Source: Coprinopsis marcescibilis (Eukaryota; Basidiomycota; Agaricomycetes; Agaricales; Psathyrellaceae). From it: a stretch of 64,000 nucleotides of DNA. Below the pieces are notes generated by a model. That model was not told where the DNA came from, searched no databases, and saw only the letters and a list, made by a program, of their open reading frames with translations. The first letter of the stretch is position 1. Each line of letters begins with the position of its first letter. Made by a program: the position numbers and the translations under genes. The stretch lies in NCBI GenBank assembly GCA_004369085.1, contig ML210207.1, positions 13,899 through 77,898 on the forward strand. Reading direction: 5' to 3'. Positions 22,605 to 34,175 of this stretch are shown in pieces.

Positions 22605-24055
22605 AGTAAACTCCAAATTCAATATAATGTATACTACATGAGCATGCTCACATGCCTTAACGGACAAGGGTGGCATGCGGTGAGGGGATAAGCCATCTAA
22701 AGGGAATCAAAAGCGGGCATCAACTTGGCTTGCAGATACCAAGGCCGTTTAGCCCACTTTGTCCCTGTTTGAAGTCCCAAAGGAGGTCTGCACGCCCTTT
22801 GGGGCGGGCTTAGTTAGAGAGTTGGTTGGTTAGGGCTTAGGGTCGGCAAGAATATTTACTCATGCATTTATTACTTTCTCAACCAGGCTGAGAATTTGGA
22901 TATTTTACGAGATTTTTGAGGAACCTGAATTGAAGACTGCCTGCGAAATTGGCTGCGTTGGTAAATTAATCTTACTTTGGAAGGGTAGGGTTTGCCAACT
23001 TCTTCAGTGGTTTTAGAGTTGACAAGACAGCAGCGTACCTTTCGTGATCGTCGATAGGGAGGACCCCGGAGGAGTCGAAAGGTCAGAAAATATAGTCGGC
23101 TAGCAAGAATCCTACGGGTCATCTGTCTTACGCTCGATCCGTTCCGCCCGTCCTATATACATACATCGTGATCTGCGTTGTTGTCTGCTTGGTTCCATCG
23201 GAAGCAGGACTCACATACATGCCCCGTCCGATCGGAGTCTTGATGTAGAAGTTACGGTATATGTTTGAGAGATCGTAACACTGTCAAGAGCTTCAAGACA
23301 AATCTTGCAGCATCGATTGTGGCACCCCACTGCCTCCCAGAATTTGTCCACCCAACGGTAATTCCGCCTGAGGAGTAACAAAGGCTGGCGTAGTACAACG
23401 AGGCTATAAACATGTACCTATTATCTCACAGCAGGCCACGGGCCACTCAACTTCTCTCCGCTCGTGACTCAACAGAGGACTGTTTGGTAGTTAGTGTCTA
23501 CCCACAGAGAACGCACCAGTCCACACGCTAACTGATTTGGTGGGTACGTATATGGTCCTTCCGGTATCGTATATGGGCTGTGTGTCGATGCTCAGAACTC
23601 CATCTAAATCTTGTGTGTGTGTGTGTGTGTTCTTGATTGATGTGGTCGTGGTCGATCCATCTCTGCGAAATTGTTGATTGTTTCAACAAGGGCCTCTAGG
23701 AGGAATCCACGGACGGGCAGAGCTATATTCTTGAATGGCATGTTAGATATCAATATCAAGAACAGAAATTGGGAAGACGGAAGGCAGCAAAGAGTCCAAA
23801 ATATGTCCGGAGTGTCTCGTGGGTCGCATCGCGCGTTTTGATGCTGCATCGCATTTGAGACAACGCGATTGCTTGGCTCAGTCACCAGTGTTTGTGGGCA
23901 ATTCAGACCCCGGGCGCCCTAACCAGCGTCGCCGGCCGATATATAAGTGTTTCGGATAGCACGCCCCCCCTGTTTACTACATATCCATATCTTGACACGC
24001 TGGTAACTGGTCTCACCTAACGCTCCACCTAACCTTCTCTTATCTCTCTCCAACC
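22605..24055. other. Gene-poor stretch with a (TG)n tract
   Basis: No supported gene. A (TG)10 microsatellite lies at 23612-23631. Short open frames at 22871-23122 and 23604-23885 (minus) show no start context, domain or partner exons. Confidence 0.4.
23940..23947 (+). promoter_or_regulatory. TATA box of secreted precursor gene 1
   Basis: TATATAAG about 110 nt upstream of ATG 24056, followed by a C-rich stretch, a common layout for strongly expressed basidiomycete genes. Confidence 0.55.
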
Positions 24056-24703
24056 ATGAAATTGAAGTTTCTTGCTGCATTTGGAGGGCTCCTGGCTATT
24101 CTTCCGGTGGCCCTAGGATACGAGTTTGATGATTTTGATGCGTAAGTCAAGAAAAGTGTTTCTGGAATCTGAAGCGTGAGGTTGATCCATACCAAATAGG
24201 CGAGAACTCGGTGAATACGAAAATTTGGAATATTCTGCTAGGCATTTCGACTTCGATGATGGTGTGTACGAGCGGGGCTGGGAGGATGACTTTGAAGCGT
24301 ACGTGACAGATATAGCTCTCTAACCCGAAGACTAGAGGCTCAAAGATGGCATGGTTCATGTAGCCGGTTATTTGATGATGACGAGTCGGAGCTATTGTCC
24401 AGGGAATTCGACGACTTTGAAGAACTGCTCGCCCGCATAGATCTATCTGCTCTCGAAGGTCTCGGCGGTGGACTGGGTGGACTCGGAGGAGCTGGCCTTG
24501 GACTAGGTGGCGAAGCAGAAATCCAACAGGCAGTTCATGCTGGAATTCAGGAGGGCATCAGTGAAGGCATCAACGAAGCTGTTGGCGAAGCCGTAGGTAA
24601 AGCAGTCGGAGAGGCTGTGGCTAAGAAGATCGCTGCCAAATCAGCTGCAGCCGCTGCGAAAGCCTCTGAGGGAGCGCCAACTGAGGAACCTGCTTCGGCC
24701 TAA
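24056..24703 (+). CDS. Secreted precursor 1: acidic N-terminal half, Gly/Ala-rich helical C-terminal half
   Basis: Exons 24056-24141, 24200-24298 and 24364-24703 give 174 residues. A signal peptide (MKLKFLAAFGGLLAILPVAL) is followed by an Asp/Glu/Phe/Arg-rich region in which the pattern acidic-Ala-Arg recurs (DFDA|RELGEYE, DFEA|RLFDDD, LLSREFDDFEE). Both introns are phase 2 and split the Ala codon just before an Arg. From residue about 95 comes a Gly-rich stretch (GLGGGLGGLGGAG) and a likely amphipathic helix (EGISEGINEAVGEAVGKAVG) with a late Lys/Ala segment (AKKIAAKSAAAAAKA). No Cys. The paired gene at 25842-26677 has a closely similar signal peptide and the same intron style. No known family recognised. 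A secreted propeptide-type molecule is an inference. Confidence 0.75.
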
Positions 24704-25841
24704 TACCCCTTCATTACCCTAACATTAACCTTTATTCCGTATTTAACTTTATCAGGGAATCTCGACACCTGTGGACGATCTTTTGGGTATCTACAATGTA
24801 TACACTCGGCGTACATATCCATCTTGCATTTTGTGATGCCCATCAGCTTTCAAATTTCAAGTGTTTATGGTGCCAGTGGGTTCTTCATGCGCGACATCAA
24901 AATAACCTGTAGATTCTACACGAGAGACGCTCAGTGAAACGTGTCTCTGGACTCCAACCGCAGTCACTGAGCGCTCGCGAGTATACTTCCCTTGCAAAGC
25001 ATCAGATCGTCTTGTGCCAACGATGTTGGTTCCGATCTTCTGGTGGAATCAGGATCCAGGAGGTGATCGATGTCGTTCTTCATCTTTGCGCAGTCGCCCT
25101 CGTACATCATCGTCTGGGGATGCACAAGGGCTTGATCTTCAGGTATAATCCTCTATGATCGCAGCAGAGCTATGGGTAACAGATCTGGAACTTGGCCAGC
25201 TATGGCGCGGGGGTTATTGCAGTGGTGGTACTGCGAAGAGTACGGCAAACGCCACTTGACTCTTGAGAGAAATGCTTGGCCGCAAAATATCTGGCGGGAT
25301 TTTGAGAAATAGATCGCCCTAAGGCCCGAAGAATAGGCCAGAGGCCCGTATCTGCTATATACCTTGTCACATTTACAAGCCGTGTCTACGTGTGGCTCCA
25401 CCGCAAGTCTCAACTTCGAGCCATCGAGACTCACAACAGAACTTATACATTTTGTCTATGTACGTTTGCCAAGCGCCTGTGGTACGCTTATGCACGTTAT
25501 ACCAAGGGTAAATTCGGCATTCTGGGTGCTACTTTTGGTTATCTCAAACGTGAAGCCTCCGATGTCCCCGCCTGTGTACAATGTGTGTGGGCGCCAGTCT
25601 CATCATGTTCCTCTTTGTAGGTATCTGTTCCCGATTGTATAGTCACGGCATCTCATGCTTTGGGAATCTATCCCCAATCCCCCGTATGGGCGACCGTGAA
25701 TGTTGGCCCTCCTGATAGTTTGGCAACCTTATAAATGGCTCGAGTTGTTGAGGGGAAAATCAGCAGGTCTCATACCTTTCTTTTTTACGCCCCTTCCTTC
25801 ACCAAACCACTCCCACCCTCTCCCAAATTCGCATTTAAACA
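24704..25841. other. Intergenic between the two secreted precursors
   Basis: No supported gene. Open frames at 25364-25642 (+) and 25153-25434 (-) overlap each other and show no splice or start support. Confidence 0.35.
25730..25736 (+). promoter_or_regulatory. TATA box of secreted precursor gene 2
   Basis: TATAAAT about 110 nt upstream of ATG 25842, the same spacing as in precursor gene 1. Confidence 0.55.
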
Positions 25842-26677
25842 ATGCACACTAAAGTCTACGCTGCTGTCGGAGGAATGCTGGCCATTCTTCCAATCGTCTC
25901 GGCTCTGGAAGCCATTCTCGATGTGTACGTTTTCTGCCATCGTCACACCAAGGGTCAATCGCTCAACTTTCAGCTTAGACGGGATCAAGGGGATGGGTTC
26001 GAACTTGCCTCAAGGGAGGTAGAGCTTGAAACAAGAGACATCCTCTTCGATGATGATGTGCTCTTCGGCCGCGACCTCACATTCGATGACACCTTGGAAG
26101 CGTGAGTTATTCGACTTGTTTTGACACTGCATATGCTTATCTCCCTCGTAGTCGGGCAACGGTCTATGAAGACCTCGGACTTTCTACTCGCGACATCGAT
26201 CTTGTTGAAGAAGCTTTGTATGGACGCAACTCAGGAGAAGCCATGCAGGAGCCGATGAGACGTATGGAGACTGACGAGGAACTTCAAGCTCGTCTGTTCT
26301 TCTTAGCGCCTATCATCGCTGCTGCGGCGAAGGTTGCTGTCGCCGCCAAAGCTGCAGTCGCTGCCAAAATTGCAATCGCCGCCAAGGTTGCAGCGAAGGT
26401 TGGCGCTAAATTTGGTATAAAGGCTGCCGCAAAGTTTGGGGCGAAGGCTGGTGCTAAGCATGCAGTAAAGCACGCAGCGAAACATGGAATCAAAAAGGGA
26501 GCCAAGCACGTTGTGAAGAGGCAAGCGAGGAAGGGCATCGCCCGCCAAGGTCGTTCGTGGGCAAGAAACAAGGTACAACAGAAGTGGAACAACAGGAGAA
26601 GAAAGAGGAGCTTGGAGCCGTCTTACGACGCTCTCTTTGAGAGGAAATTCGAATACGACATTGAGAACTTGGATTAG
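25842..26677 (+). CDS. Secreted precursor 2: acidic pro-region, strongly cationic Ala/Lys-rich core, Kex2-like site
   Basis: ATG 25842 follows aaca and starts a signal peptide (MHTKVYAAVGGMLAILPIVS). An in-frame intron at 25923-25973 is likely (GTGTAC..tttcag) but can be read through. The next region is acidic with Arg spacers (REVELETRDILFDDD). Intron 26102-26151 is phase 2 and again splits Ala before Arg (DTLEA|RATVYED). After ETDEELQARLFFLAP comes a core of about 95 residues, nearly free of acidic residues: AAAAKVAVAAKAAVAAKIAI, then KVAAKVGAKFGIKAAAKFG, then His/Lys-rich AKHAVKHAAKHGIKKG and Arg-rich RQARKGIARQGRSWARNK. It ends in RRRKR, a Kex2/furin-type site, followed by an acidic tail (SLEPSYDALFERK..ENLD, stop 26675-26677). 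No Cys. The layout acidic pro-part plus cationic helical core resembles antimicrobial peptide precursors; DNA binding or cell-wall binding are alternatives. No family recognised. Confidence 0.78.
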
Positions 26678-27976
26678 TTAGTTATCGTTCATTCCCTCTC
26701 CCTACATTACCTACCTACCCGCGTGTGCCGCGTATAGAGTATTCGCTATCCATACCATATGTAATTTATCCACGTATGTATTCCTCTGACTCACCAACCC
26801 TAATACAGAGCATCTTGAGAATCACGCGTATTTGTCTTGTATTTGTCCACAATGCCTCTTGACTTTCAAGTTTCGCCCTGGCCGCGTCGGAACTGTCACT
26901 TGAGTGCTGGATGAAACTCGCGACCGCCGCGGCAGATAACGCATGCGGGCGCTATTTTCTCGGATGAATGGTATGGGTGATATCCGTTACGAACCTAGTC
27001 CCGACCTCATTTGTCTGGGACTTCGACCTAGGCCGAGTATTCAAGAGCCAGGTGTGAGAGAATCGACTGGTGTAGTGTGCTAGTCTGTATATACTACTGT
27101 ATGGATCTTGTTGTAATCGGGTTTGATATTGTCATTTTCCTGTCACAGAGTTTGCCAAGCGGGTTGGCTTTCTACCGCTCGCTTTACTGAGTTATTACCT
27201 CCGGGCACTGATGGGTAGCTGGAAACTATTATGTCCCCAGCTGTCCCCTCATTGCTGGCTGTAGGAAATATTATTCAATGTTCGAGAGTTTAAAGATATT
27301 GTCGTTCTGGAATACCCATGTAAGCGCCCGCAAGGAAGGATGTGCACCTCTCGATCGCCGATCCCGCCGGCTTAGCCTATGTTTCACATCATGCGCTCAA
27401 TAGTCCGGGGACATACCCCCTGTCGGCGGGGATGCTGTCACTATATTCCGAGAATACCATGAGGTCTGAGTATGCGTTGGAGTAGGGGTCCGAGTGGACA
27501 CTCCAGACACGCAGTGGAGAGGGAATCGGGACTAGGTGAGGTTCTCCGAGGCTGGCAGTGGTTGCCTGCTGGCGCACAGCCACCCAGGTGTCCATTTATC
27601 TGCCCTGTAATCTAATCAATCCTAGCCAATCTATTTAGCCTGCCCTAAACTACACTCTTATTCAACCTCACTGCGCTATGAAGGTGCCGCAGTTTTCTCG
27701 AGGCTCAAAGGCCAAACCCAGTGTCTTCCCCGACTGAATTCGACGAGAATACCCCAACACTGAATTTGACCTCTGCAGAACCCGCTATGCCATGAGCAGC
27801 TCGGAAATCGAGCATGTTAATCGTTGTGAAGTCGATAATCATGTCCAAGAAGCAAAAGTGTATAATGTACATATGAAGGGTTGGGTATTCAGTTGCGTCG
27901 CTCACACAAGTCGTAGTCCTCACTTTCAGGTTCTCCCATGTTCTGTGCCAAACCACAGACACACACAAAGGACCAA
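26678..27976. other. Intergenic, no gene seen
   Basis: Only short frames, the best being 68 codons at 27389-27595 (-). I see no domain, splice pattern or repeat. Confidence 0.35.
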
Positions 27977-30159
27977 TCACGAGCTCATCATCTCCCTCTT
28001 TACTTCACTCGACCACTTGAAAAAGTTGCATCGATACCGAGGATCTACATCTTCCCGTGCTCGTGCCGACCTTCCCATATCATATCCCGTACCTACAGGC
28101 CTAATATCCAAGCAAATCATCAGAGTTTGACCACATAGATCCAAGAAGTACGAGACTCATGACTCACCTGGAACAAGTGAAAAACTTCTTCCCCTTGTTA
28201 GGCCCAGCCTTCTTGACCGTCTGTTCCTTCGCTGGTTCATCATGTACGATGCAGTGGGGCGGCTGCACAGGAGCCATCAAAGTACTCCATGTCTGCGTTG
28301 CACTCCCATTCGCGTTCGAATCCTTCCCTGGATTACTTGATTGCTCAGTCTCTTGCGAAAGCTTCAGAGCGAGCTTAAAGTCGGCGTCCTCGTCGGCAAT
28401 AGGTGGTGGTGGTGACTCTATAATTGCCTTTGCAGTTTCGGCCTTTTGCTTGCCCTTGCCGTTCGCGCGTTTCGAGGAGTTCTTCTGGACTGTCGTGGAG
28501 GATGAAGCTGCGTTGCTGAAGAAATTGGCGATACTGGATTGACTACTACCGCTCTTGGTTCGTTTGGGGTTTTTGGCTTGGCTTGGAGGTTCCGGTACGA
28601 GCTTGCGTTTAGTCGTAGTCTGGGTTGACAAGGAATTCGCGATGAAAGGAGTGATGGGGGGTGTTGAAGATATTCTTTCGTTGGTTGGGTAGATTGAAGA
28701 GGAAGCATCAGTAGAAGAAGAGGTCGACGCTGACAATATTTCTACAGGGTGCATCGTGGCGGCTGGAGGTGTACCATCTGATGGCGAAGGTGACGGAGCG
28801 GCACTGGATTTCTTCGCATCACCCTTGTTAAAGAACTGCTGCAACGATGTCTGCTTGCCCGAGAACTCGTCCCAAAACTTGGCTGCCATCTTCGGTGGTT
28901 GTGCGTCTGCCACGCCTTGTGTGCCGACAACGTCTTTGAGGTAGGTTGTGATCCCGTTGGTGACGATGTGGTCGTGAAAGTCGACGAATACAGGACAGTG
29001 ATCGCTGCCCTTGACCTGAGGTTGGATGTCCGCTGCTTTGATCCATGGGACCAATCCCGGGGTGACGAGGATGTAGTCTATGCGCGTGCCATAGTTGGTT
29101 TCGCGTGCAGAGATCTTGGTGTTCCAGCCTACAGAAGCCCGTCAATTCAGAAGCACCAGCATGTTGAGGAGTAACGTACATGTGTACATTCCATTCCTGT
29201 TCGGCCAGAACTGACGCACGACATCGACCATAGCTCCACCATCGGGCGACACCCAATCGCGTATCCACCTCCGACACTCCCTCTCCCCATAGAACGCCGT
29301 GTCTGCATCTAGTCCCTCCGCCAGGCCCCTCTTAATGATGATTGGCCCTTCGCAGTGGTCGATGACGGCCGCACACGCGTTGAGGTCACCCACAACAATG
29401 ACCTCCCGTTTCTCCTTCTGAACTAGCCCCCTCACACGAGCCTCCAACACCTTCTGATACTGCTCTTTGAAGCGTTCGCGATCCTCTGTGCCTGTGCCGT
29501 CGTTGGGACAGTAGGTGTTGATCAGGACGAACAGGCCGAGATCGACCACGACTGCACGGCCCTCGCTGTCCAGGTACTTGTAATCAATTTGGTCGTCTTC
29601 GTCCTCCCGGCCAACAACGTCTTCTTCAAGAATACATTGGGGATAATGCGAGCCCGAGGAGACGCGACTGTTCCCTTCGACATTGGTCTTTGGGGGTGGC
29701 AGAACCCCAGTGAGTCCTTCCTCCGCTTTGACTGGCACCAGCTTTGCTCTCCGCGTATAGGTAGCTACGCCAGAGTATCCTGTTTTCTTGATTGGAAAAG
29801 AGAAAAACGAGTCGAAGGAAGGAGGGACGGCTACCTCTTGGGTTAGTAGCTTTCTGCTGGTCTTCATTTCTGTAGGCGAGTCAGCCGGCCCTTGTGGTGA
29901 TTCTATGCGTTATACACAGATAACGCACCTTGAAAGCAGATAATGTCGGCCTCCAAATGGTCAAGAATGTCATCAAATGACTTTAGAGTATTCCATCTGC
30001 GGTTGGGTTTCATTCAGATTCTCGCTCCATTGGATGTGAAGAATTGGGCTTTACGGGTGATACTGGGGGAGTGTTCTGACTCCGTTCTGAATACCGTGTT
30101 AGTATGCGACTGGTATTGTAGTAAGGTGAACTCACAATGTTCCACGTAAGTAGTCTCAT
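27977..30159 (-). CDS. APN2: DNA-(apurinic/apyrimidinic site) endonuclease 2
   Basis: Six exons join in phase: complement of 30136-30159, 30055-30086, 29929-29996, 29180-29869, 28168-29128 and 27977-28100, giving 632 residues. The fold belongs to the exonuclease III/AP endonuclease family: MRLLTWNINGVRTL at the start, ADIICFQEMK (metal-binding Glu), VVVGDLNAC, TRIDYILVTPG and KGSDHCPVFVD (catalytic Asp-His). The tail carries two PCNA-interacting (PIP) boxes, QTSLQQFF near residue 363 and QSSIANFF near residue 467. It ends in a GRF zinc finger split by the last intron: CIVHDEP..GPNKGKKFFTCSR | PVGTGYD.., then RYRCNFFKW. It acts in base-excision repair in the nucleus, incising abasic sites and trimming 3' blocks. 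The tiny first exons match the strong N-terminal motif, which fixes the start. Confidence 0.93.
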
Positions 30160-31024
30160 AACGCGCTGCTGTAAGGAACGCTGAGGCCAGGGACTCGGAC
30201 TGATCGACGTTGCACCCTGTGAGGCAGTGCATGAGTGCGTGTCATATTTTCCTGGGGCTTCATCATTGCATCCGCCGATCTCGGCCAAAATGCGCCACGT
30301 TCGCTGCGGGCACTGAATCCGACTGTCCGAGTCCCTCAATGAACACCACCAACGAGTGCTAGTGACGACGAAGCCCTACAACCTTTGTTTGCTACTAACC
30401 AAGCTGTCTTTCTCAATGCTCTTGACTTTGACTCGAAGCGCATAATAGGGTGTGTCTCACATCCAAGGGCCTAGCCGTGATGTTCTTATTCGATCGCAGA
30501 AGGGCCCTCCGACGATTTCGAATATCATGGAAGAGGAATTTGAGAGGAATAACATTCCTGGCTGACAGCTGCTAGATGAAACATGCGAATGAAGACCGAC
30601 GAACCAAACACGACTGGGACTTGACAAGCACGGCTAGACCTGGCTACATTCATTAGTTGTAAGGTAATGTAAGGTGTAGTACCTACCTTCTCATAGCGAT
30701 CTGAAGGAATCTGAATCCTAATAATGTGCAGGAAGAGTCGATGCACATATTTATAGCTCGACTCGCTGTGTTCTGTGCCCCCTTCGTGTAAACTCCCGGA
30801 ATGATAAAGTATAAGGTGTGCTGTACGGGGTCTCACATTCGACCTAGCAATCTGTGTTGTTTCCAAAATAAAGATGGGAATGATTACCGCGCTAAAATGC
30901 TGAAAATGTCAAACTCAAGACTCGTTTATCAGCCATGTACAAAACAAAGGCTTGACAGCTGGAATCTCACCTATCTCTTTTTTCTACTTTCCAACCCACT
31001 GTTTCAAAGGTCCTCTGGTTAACC
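30160..31024. other. Intergenic between divergent genes
   Basis: Upstream of APN2 (left) and of the surface protein gene (right). The 113-codon frame at 30525-30866 (-) lacks any gene-like feature. Confidence 0.3.
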
Positions 31025-31752
31025 ATGCGTCTTTCTTACCTCTTCCCCGCCTTTATCGTCGCTGCATATGGTGATCTTCCGGTCAATTTCACAGCGAAAT
31101 TTGATCTAATTTTATCTCTTGGTAGCCAATGCAGCCATCCTCCAAACCCCAAGAATCTACGCACGTCAAAACATCGACGATATCACCCTCAATATACCAT
31201 CAAAGTGCAATGACCAGTGTTCACGAGCTACTGCACGCTCACGGGTACGCGTTATCTCAGATCGTACAAAGTATCGTCGCTAACATACCTCCCTGTTGGA
31301 CTATACAGACCTGCAGGAATGAAAGCTTCTCGACGGAGCTAAAAGCAAGGTGTATCTGCAGGCGTTCCACCGTAACTGCTCTCGAAGCGTGTTTCCCCTG
31401 CTTGTTCAAGGCTGCAAACTCGGCAATCACTGATAGCGAAGTTCTAAAGCAAGGGCAGACTGTGATCAATGGTATGTACTATTGTAATCTTCAATCGACA
31501 TTCGTAACGACCGCTCCAGCCGTACGGACAGCCTGCAATGAGGCTGACGAGAGTCTCGACTCTGAGAACGAAGATGACGACGATTTTGGCGACGATGACA
31601 CCCACACAGCTGACGATGGTCACGACCATTCAGAGGACAATGACGCCGGGAATGGAACTTCACAGGGAGGAAGCAGTGGTTCTGGACGTGTCTTCTTGAA
31701 CTTGGGGTCTGTAGCTGCAGTCGTCGCTGCTGGCGCTATCTTCCTCCTCTAG
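31025..31752 (+). CDS. Secreted Cys-rich protein, probably GPI-anchored
   Basis: Exons 31025-31070, 31126-31244, 31309-31471 and 31520-31752 give 186 residues. Signal peptide MRLSYLFPAFIVAAY is cut near ANAAI. The mature N-terminal domain has eight Cys in a spaced pattern: KCNDQCSR, TCRNESF, RCICRRST, ACFPCLFK and a later TACNEA. It is followed by a long acidic Asp/Glu/His linker (EDDDDFGDDDTHTADDGHDH), a small-residue stretch (GTSQGGSSGSG) suited to a GPI omega site, and a C-terminal hydrophobic segment (VAAVVAAGAIFLL). The Cys pattern recalls fungal surface modules such as CFEM but is not a clear match. Likely on the cell wall or plasma membrane. Confidence 0.75.
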
Positions 31753-32346
31753 ACTATGCCTCCTGTGAAGACGGACGAATTCTATGTGTATCGCTTTTTC
31801 GAATATTATGACGGACTTTGGTGTATAGTAGACATGGACGCTTTCTCTTACGAGCCTTTTCAAAAATACAGGGCTGTACTGTTGTACTTGTATCATATAA
31901 ATGGGCCAAATAACATTGTATTAAATCCATTCCTCACTTCTTTACTATACAGCCTGCGGTTGCTCGCAACCTTCGTTCCCTCCCTATCTGTCACACGACC
32001 AATCCGCGGACAGTCACTACAAACGCCCATACCGTAATAGGAGGACCCCACATCGCAGCTGTTTCGTCAACTCTGTAGAGGGATTCCCTCAGGTTCCTGG
32101 ATGCTACTGCGTTCGATGGGGAAGACAGTGCCAAGGCAAAATACCAAGTCTAATCTTATCTGTCAGTTCTGTGAGTCATCATCTTATCTACATACCGATC
32201 ACTGTGCTGGCAAGGCTTTGGAATGGAATCTTCAATCTACCAGAGGACTTTCGTTCCTGCACATCGTGGTCTGTGGAGCCCCAGGGGGCCCAAATTCAAC
32301 TATACTATCACTATCATCACCGTTTCAATATTTCCGGAAACATAAC
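31753..32346. other. Intergenic, no gene seen
   Basis: 3' flank of the surface protein and 5' flank of the F-box pseudogene. No supported gene. Confidence 0.35.
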
Positions 32347-33923
32347 ATGTCGAGCTCGCCTAGCGTCCCTTCTACCTCCCCTGACTCTCGCCTCATTCCT
32401 TTCACCACCACGAACCTACCCTTCACAGACTCATTCCTTCCATTCAAGGCGATCGTCCTCGACAGTGGATCATCCAATCTCCATAAAGCCGTCCATGATC
32501 TGGCAGCCAAACGGGAGGAAGGAGATAACAATCACTCTTTTCTCACATGCGTTCCTTCCTTTGTCCTTCCTCGTTCCGCCACGTTCCCCCTGAGATCGTG
32601 TCTAAAATCCTCGAGTTCGCCGTCTACGATGACTCATGGACTGCCTCCGAGGATAAGAGGAAGGATTTCTCAAGGTTCCGTTCGGTATCCAGGATATGGC
32701 GTCAGGCGGCGTTTAGAACTCCATCACTCTGGCGTGGGCATTCGGTGAACCTGACACCATTGGTCAAAGGCTCCTGCCCAGGTTTTGCAGCCAACATCGA
32801 CCGCCTTATTGTATAATGGCTCAAACGCGGTGGTGATAGATCCATCAGACTCACTCTGCGGGGAACCGGGGATCCAACAACTTCCAAAGTCATCGCGTGC
32901 ATGCTCGTCGAGTCGGGATGCGTTTGGAAGCAACTCATTATTTTCGACGAAGGGGTCGGCTTGCAGCTACAATCCTACACCCCGGACTGGAGCTTGCCTA
33001 CTGTCAAGGAGCTTACTTGCGCTAAAGCGCAGTTCGAAACGGAAATCAAGTTCCCAAATCTACAAAGTTTTGGGAGTTTTCCCGACATAACCCCAGGCTT
33101 TTCCCGCTACAACGTTCCCCCTGTTCTTCGGTTCCAGCATCAAAATATCCGGTCTTTGCACTTGTTCCTATTCAAGCGAACTTACCGCCTGGACATACAC
33201 ATACTCCCTCTCATGCCGGCGTTGGAAGAGCTGGTGTTGCAACATATCGGCGGCACACCGCTTTCTCCAACTGATGGCAGGGTCCGTGACAACCCTATCA
33301 CTCACGATCGTCTTGAAAAGGTGGTCCTTGTCTCCTCTTTTCATACCAGCGTTCTGGTGGGACTACGACTTCCGTCTTTAGCACTGTTTCGAATGGTAGG
33401 GATGCCACAACCCGACCACGCCACGATTTCGCAGCTTTTAAAAACATCGCTTCAACCAAATATAACTGTTTCGTTGGAGGACTGTCCTTGGGAAATTGGG
33501 TTAATGGAATATCTGGTGGAAGTGGATACTGCTGAGGTCAAAACGCAGCTTAGGGCTCACCTTCTCAATCTTGACCGTATAGGCCACCATTGGCAACACC
33601 ACGCATTCAAAGGCTATGATATATTCCCAGCTGCCATCAAGACAATCGTTTGCAGAGACGCTGCCCCCACTTCCTCGTATACTCCCTGGCTGGAACACCT
33701 CGTCCAGTGGTATACCCAAGAGGGCGGACGAGAGATTGACATATATCACCCAACAACTCCACCCTCGACTCACAACGACAATCTGAAAACTCAGCTCAGA
33801 GAAATCGGGATTCATTTCCATGATTGTTCGCCTTCAAAAATTGCACATATGCTCGAGTACGACTTGATAGGACATCATCGCATCCGAACTCCACAAGATA
33901 GCACAATGTCAGTCCTGTGGTAG
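32347..33923 (+). pseudogene. F-box protein pseudogene
   Basis: It parallels the intact paralogue at 34176-35771. The start MSSSPSVPSTSPDSRLIPFT corresponds to MSRASDIIPSTIFDRNLIPY. The F-box RHVPPEIVSKILEFAVYDD corresponds to RHVPSELIAKILTFSLYNS. Two lesions are visible. The frame changes between about 32520 and 32545 (no intron signals there). A TAA at 32814-32816 (DRLIV*WLKRGGD) stands where the paralogue has Arg (DRLIVRWFKRAGD). After the stop the same frame stays open to 33923 and contains leucine-rich-repeat-like text (FQHQNIRSLHLFLF, MPALEELVLQHIGG). So the gene is recently inactivated, or the lesions are sequence errors. The paralogue lies about 250 bp downstream on the same strand. 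Confidence 0.7.
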
Positions 33924-34175
33924 CTATTGTCAGTCCGAGGACAGAACTCGAGCAGGGACACAGATCGATACTTCTTAATATTACTTGGCCTGTGACGCCG
34001 TGGCAGTGCAACACTCTGGACAGACGCAAAAGGCCCGTTGGAACTTCGCACACCAGTCAACTAGTCACGACTCTTCATATTCTTCCTATCATCTGCTTTG
34101 ACATATTCGAACCAAGTGCTATTTTGTGTCCACAATCTTGTTCTCCTTTTAATCTCAAATACTCTATACCCCACC

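Noticed and set aside
28159..28542. Plus-strand 127-codon frame
   Set aside because: Antisense of the APN2 exon that encodes the PIP boxes and GRF finger.
34098..34175. In-frame upstream start for the F-box protein
   Set aside because: Adds a hydrophobic stretch without parallel in the pseudogene paralogue; the ATG at 34176 has the better context and matches the paralogue start.
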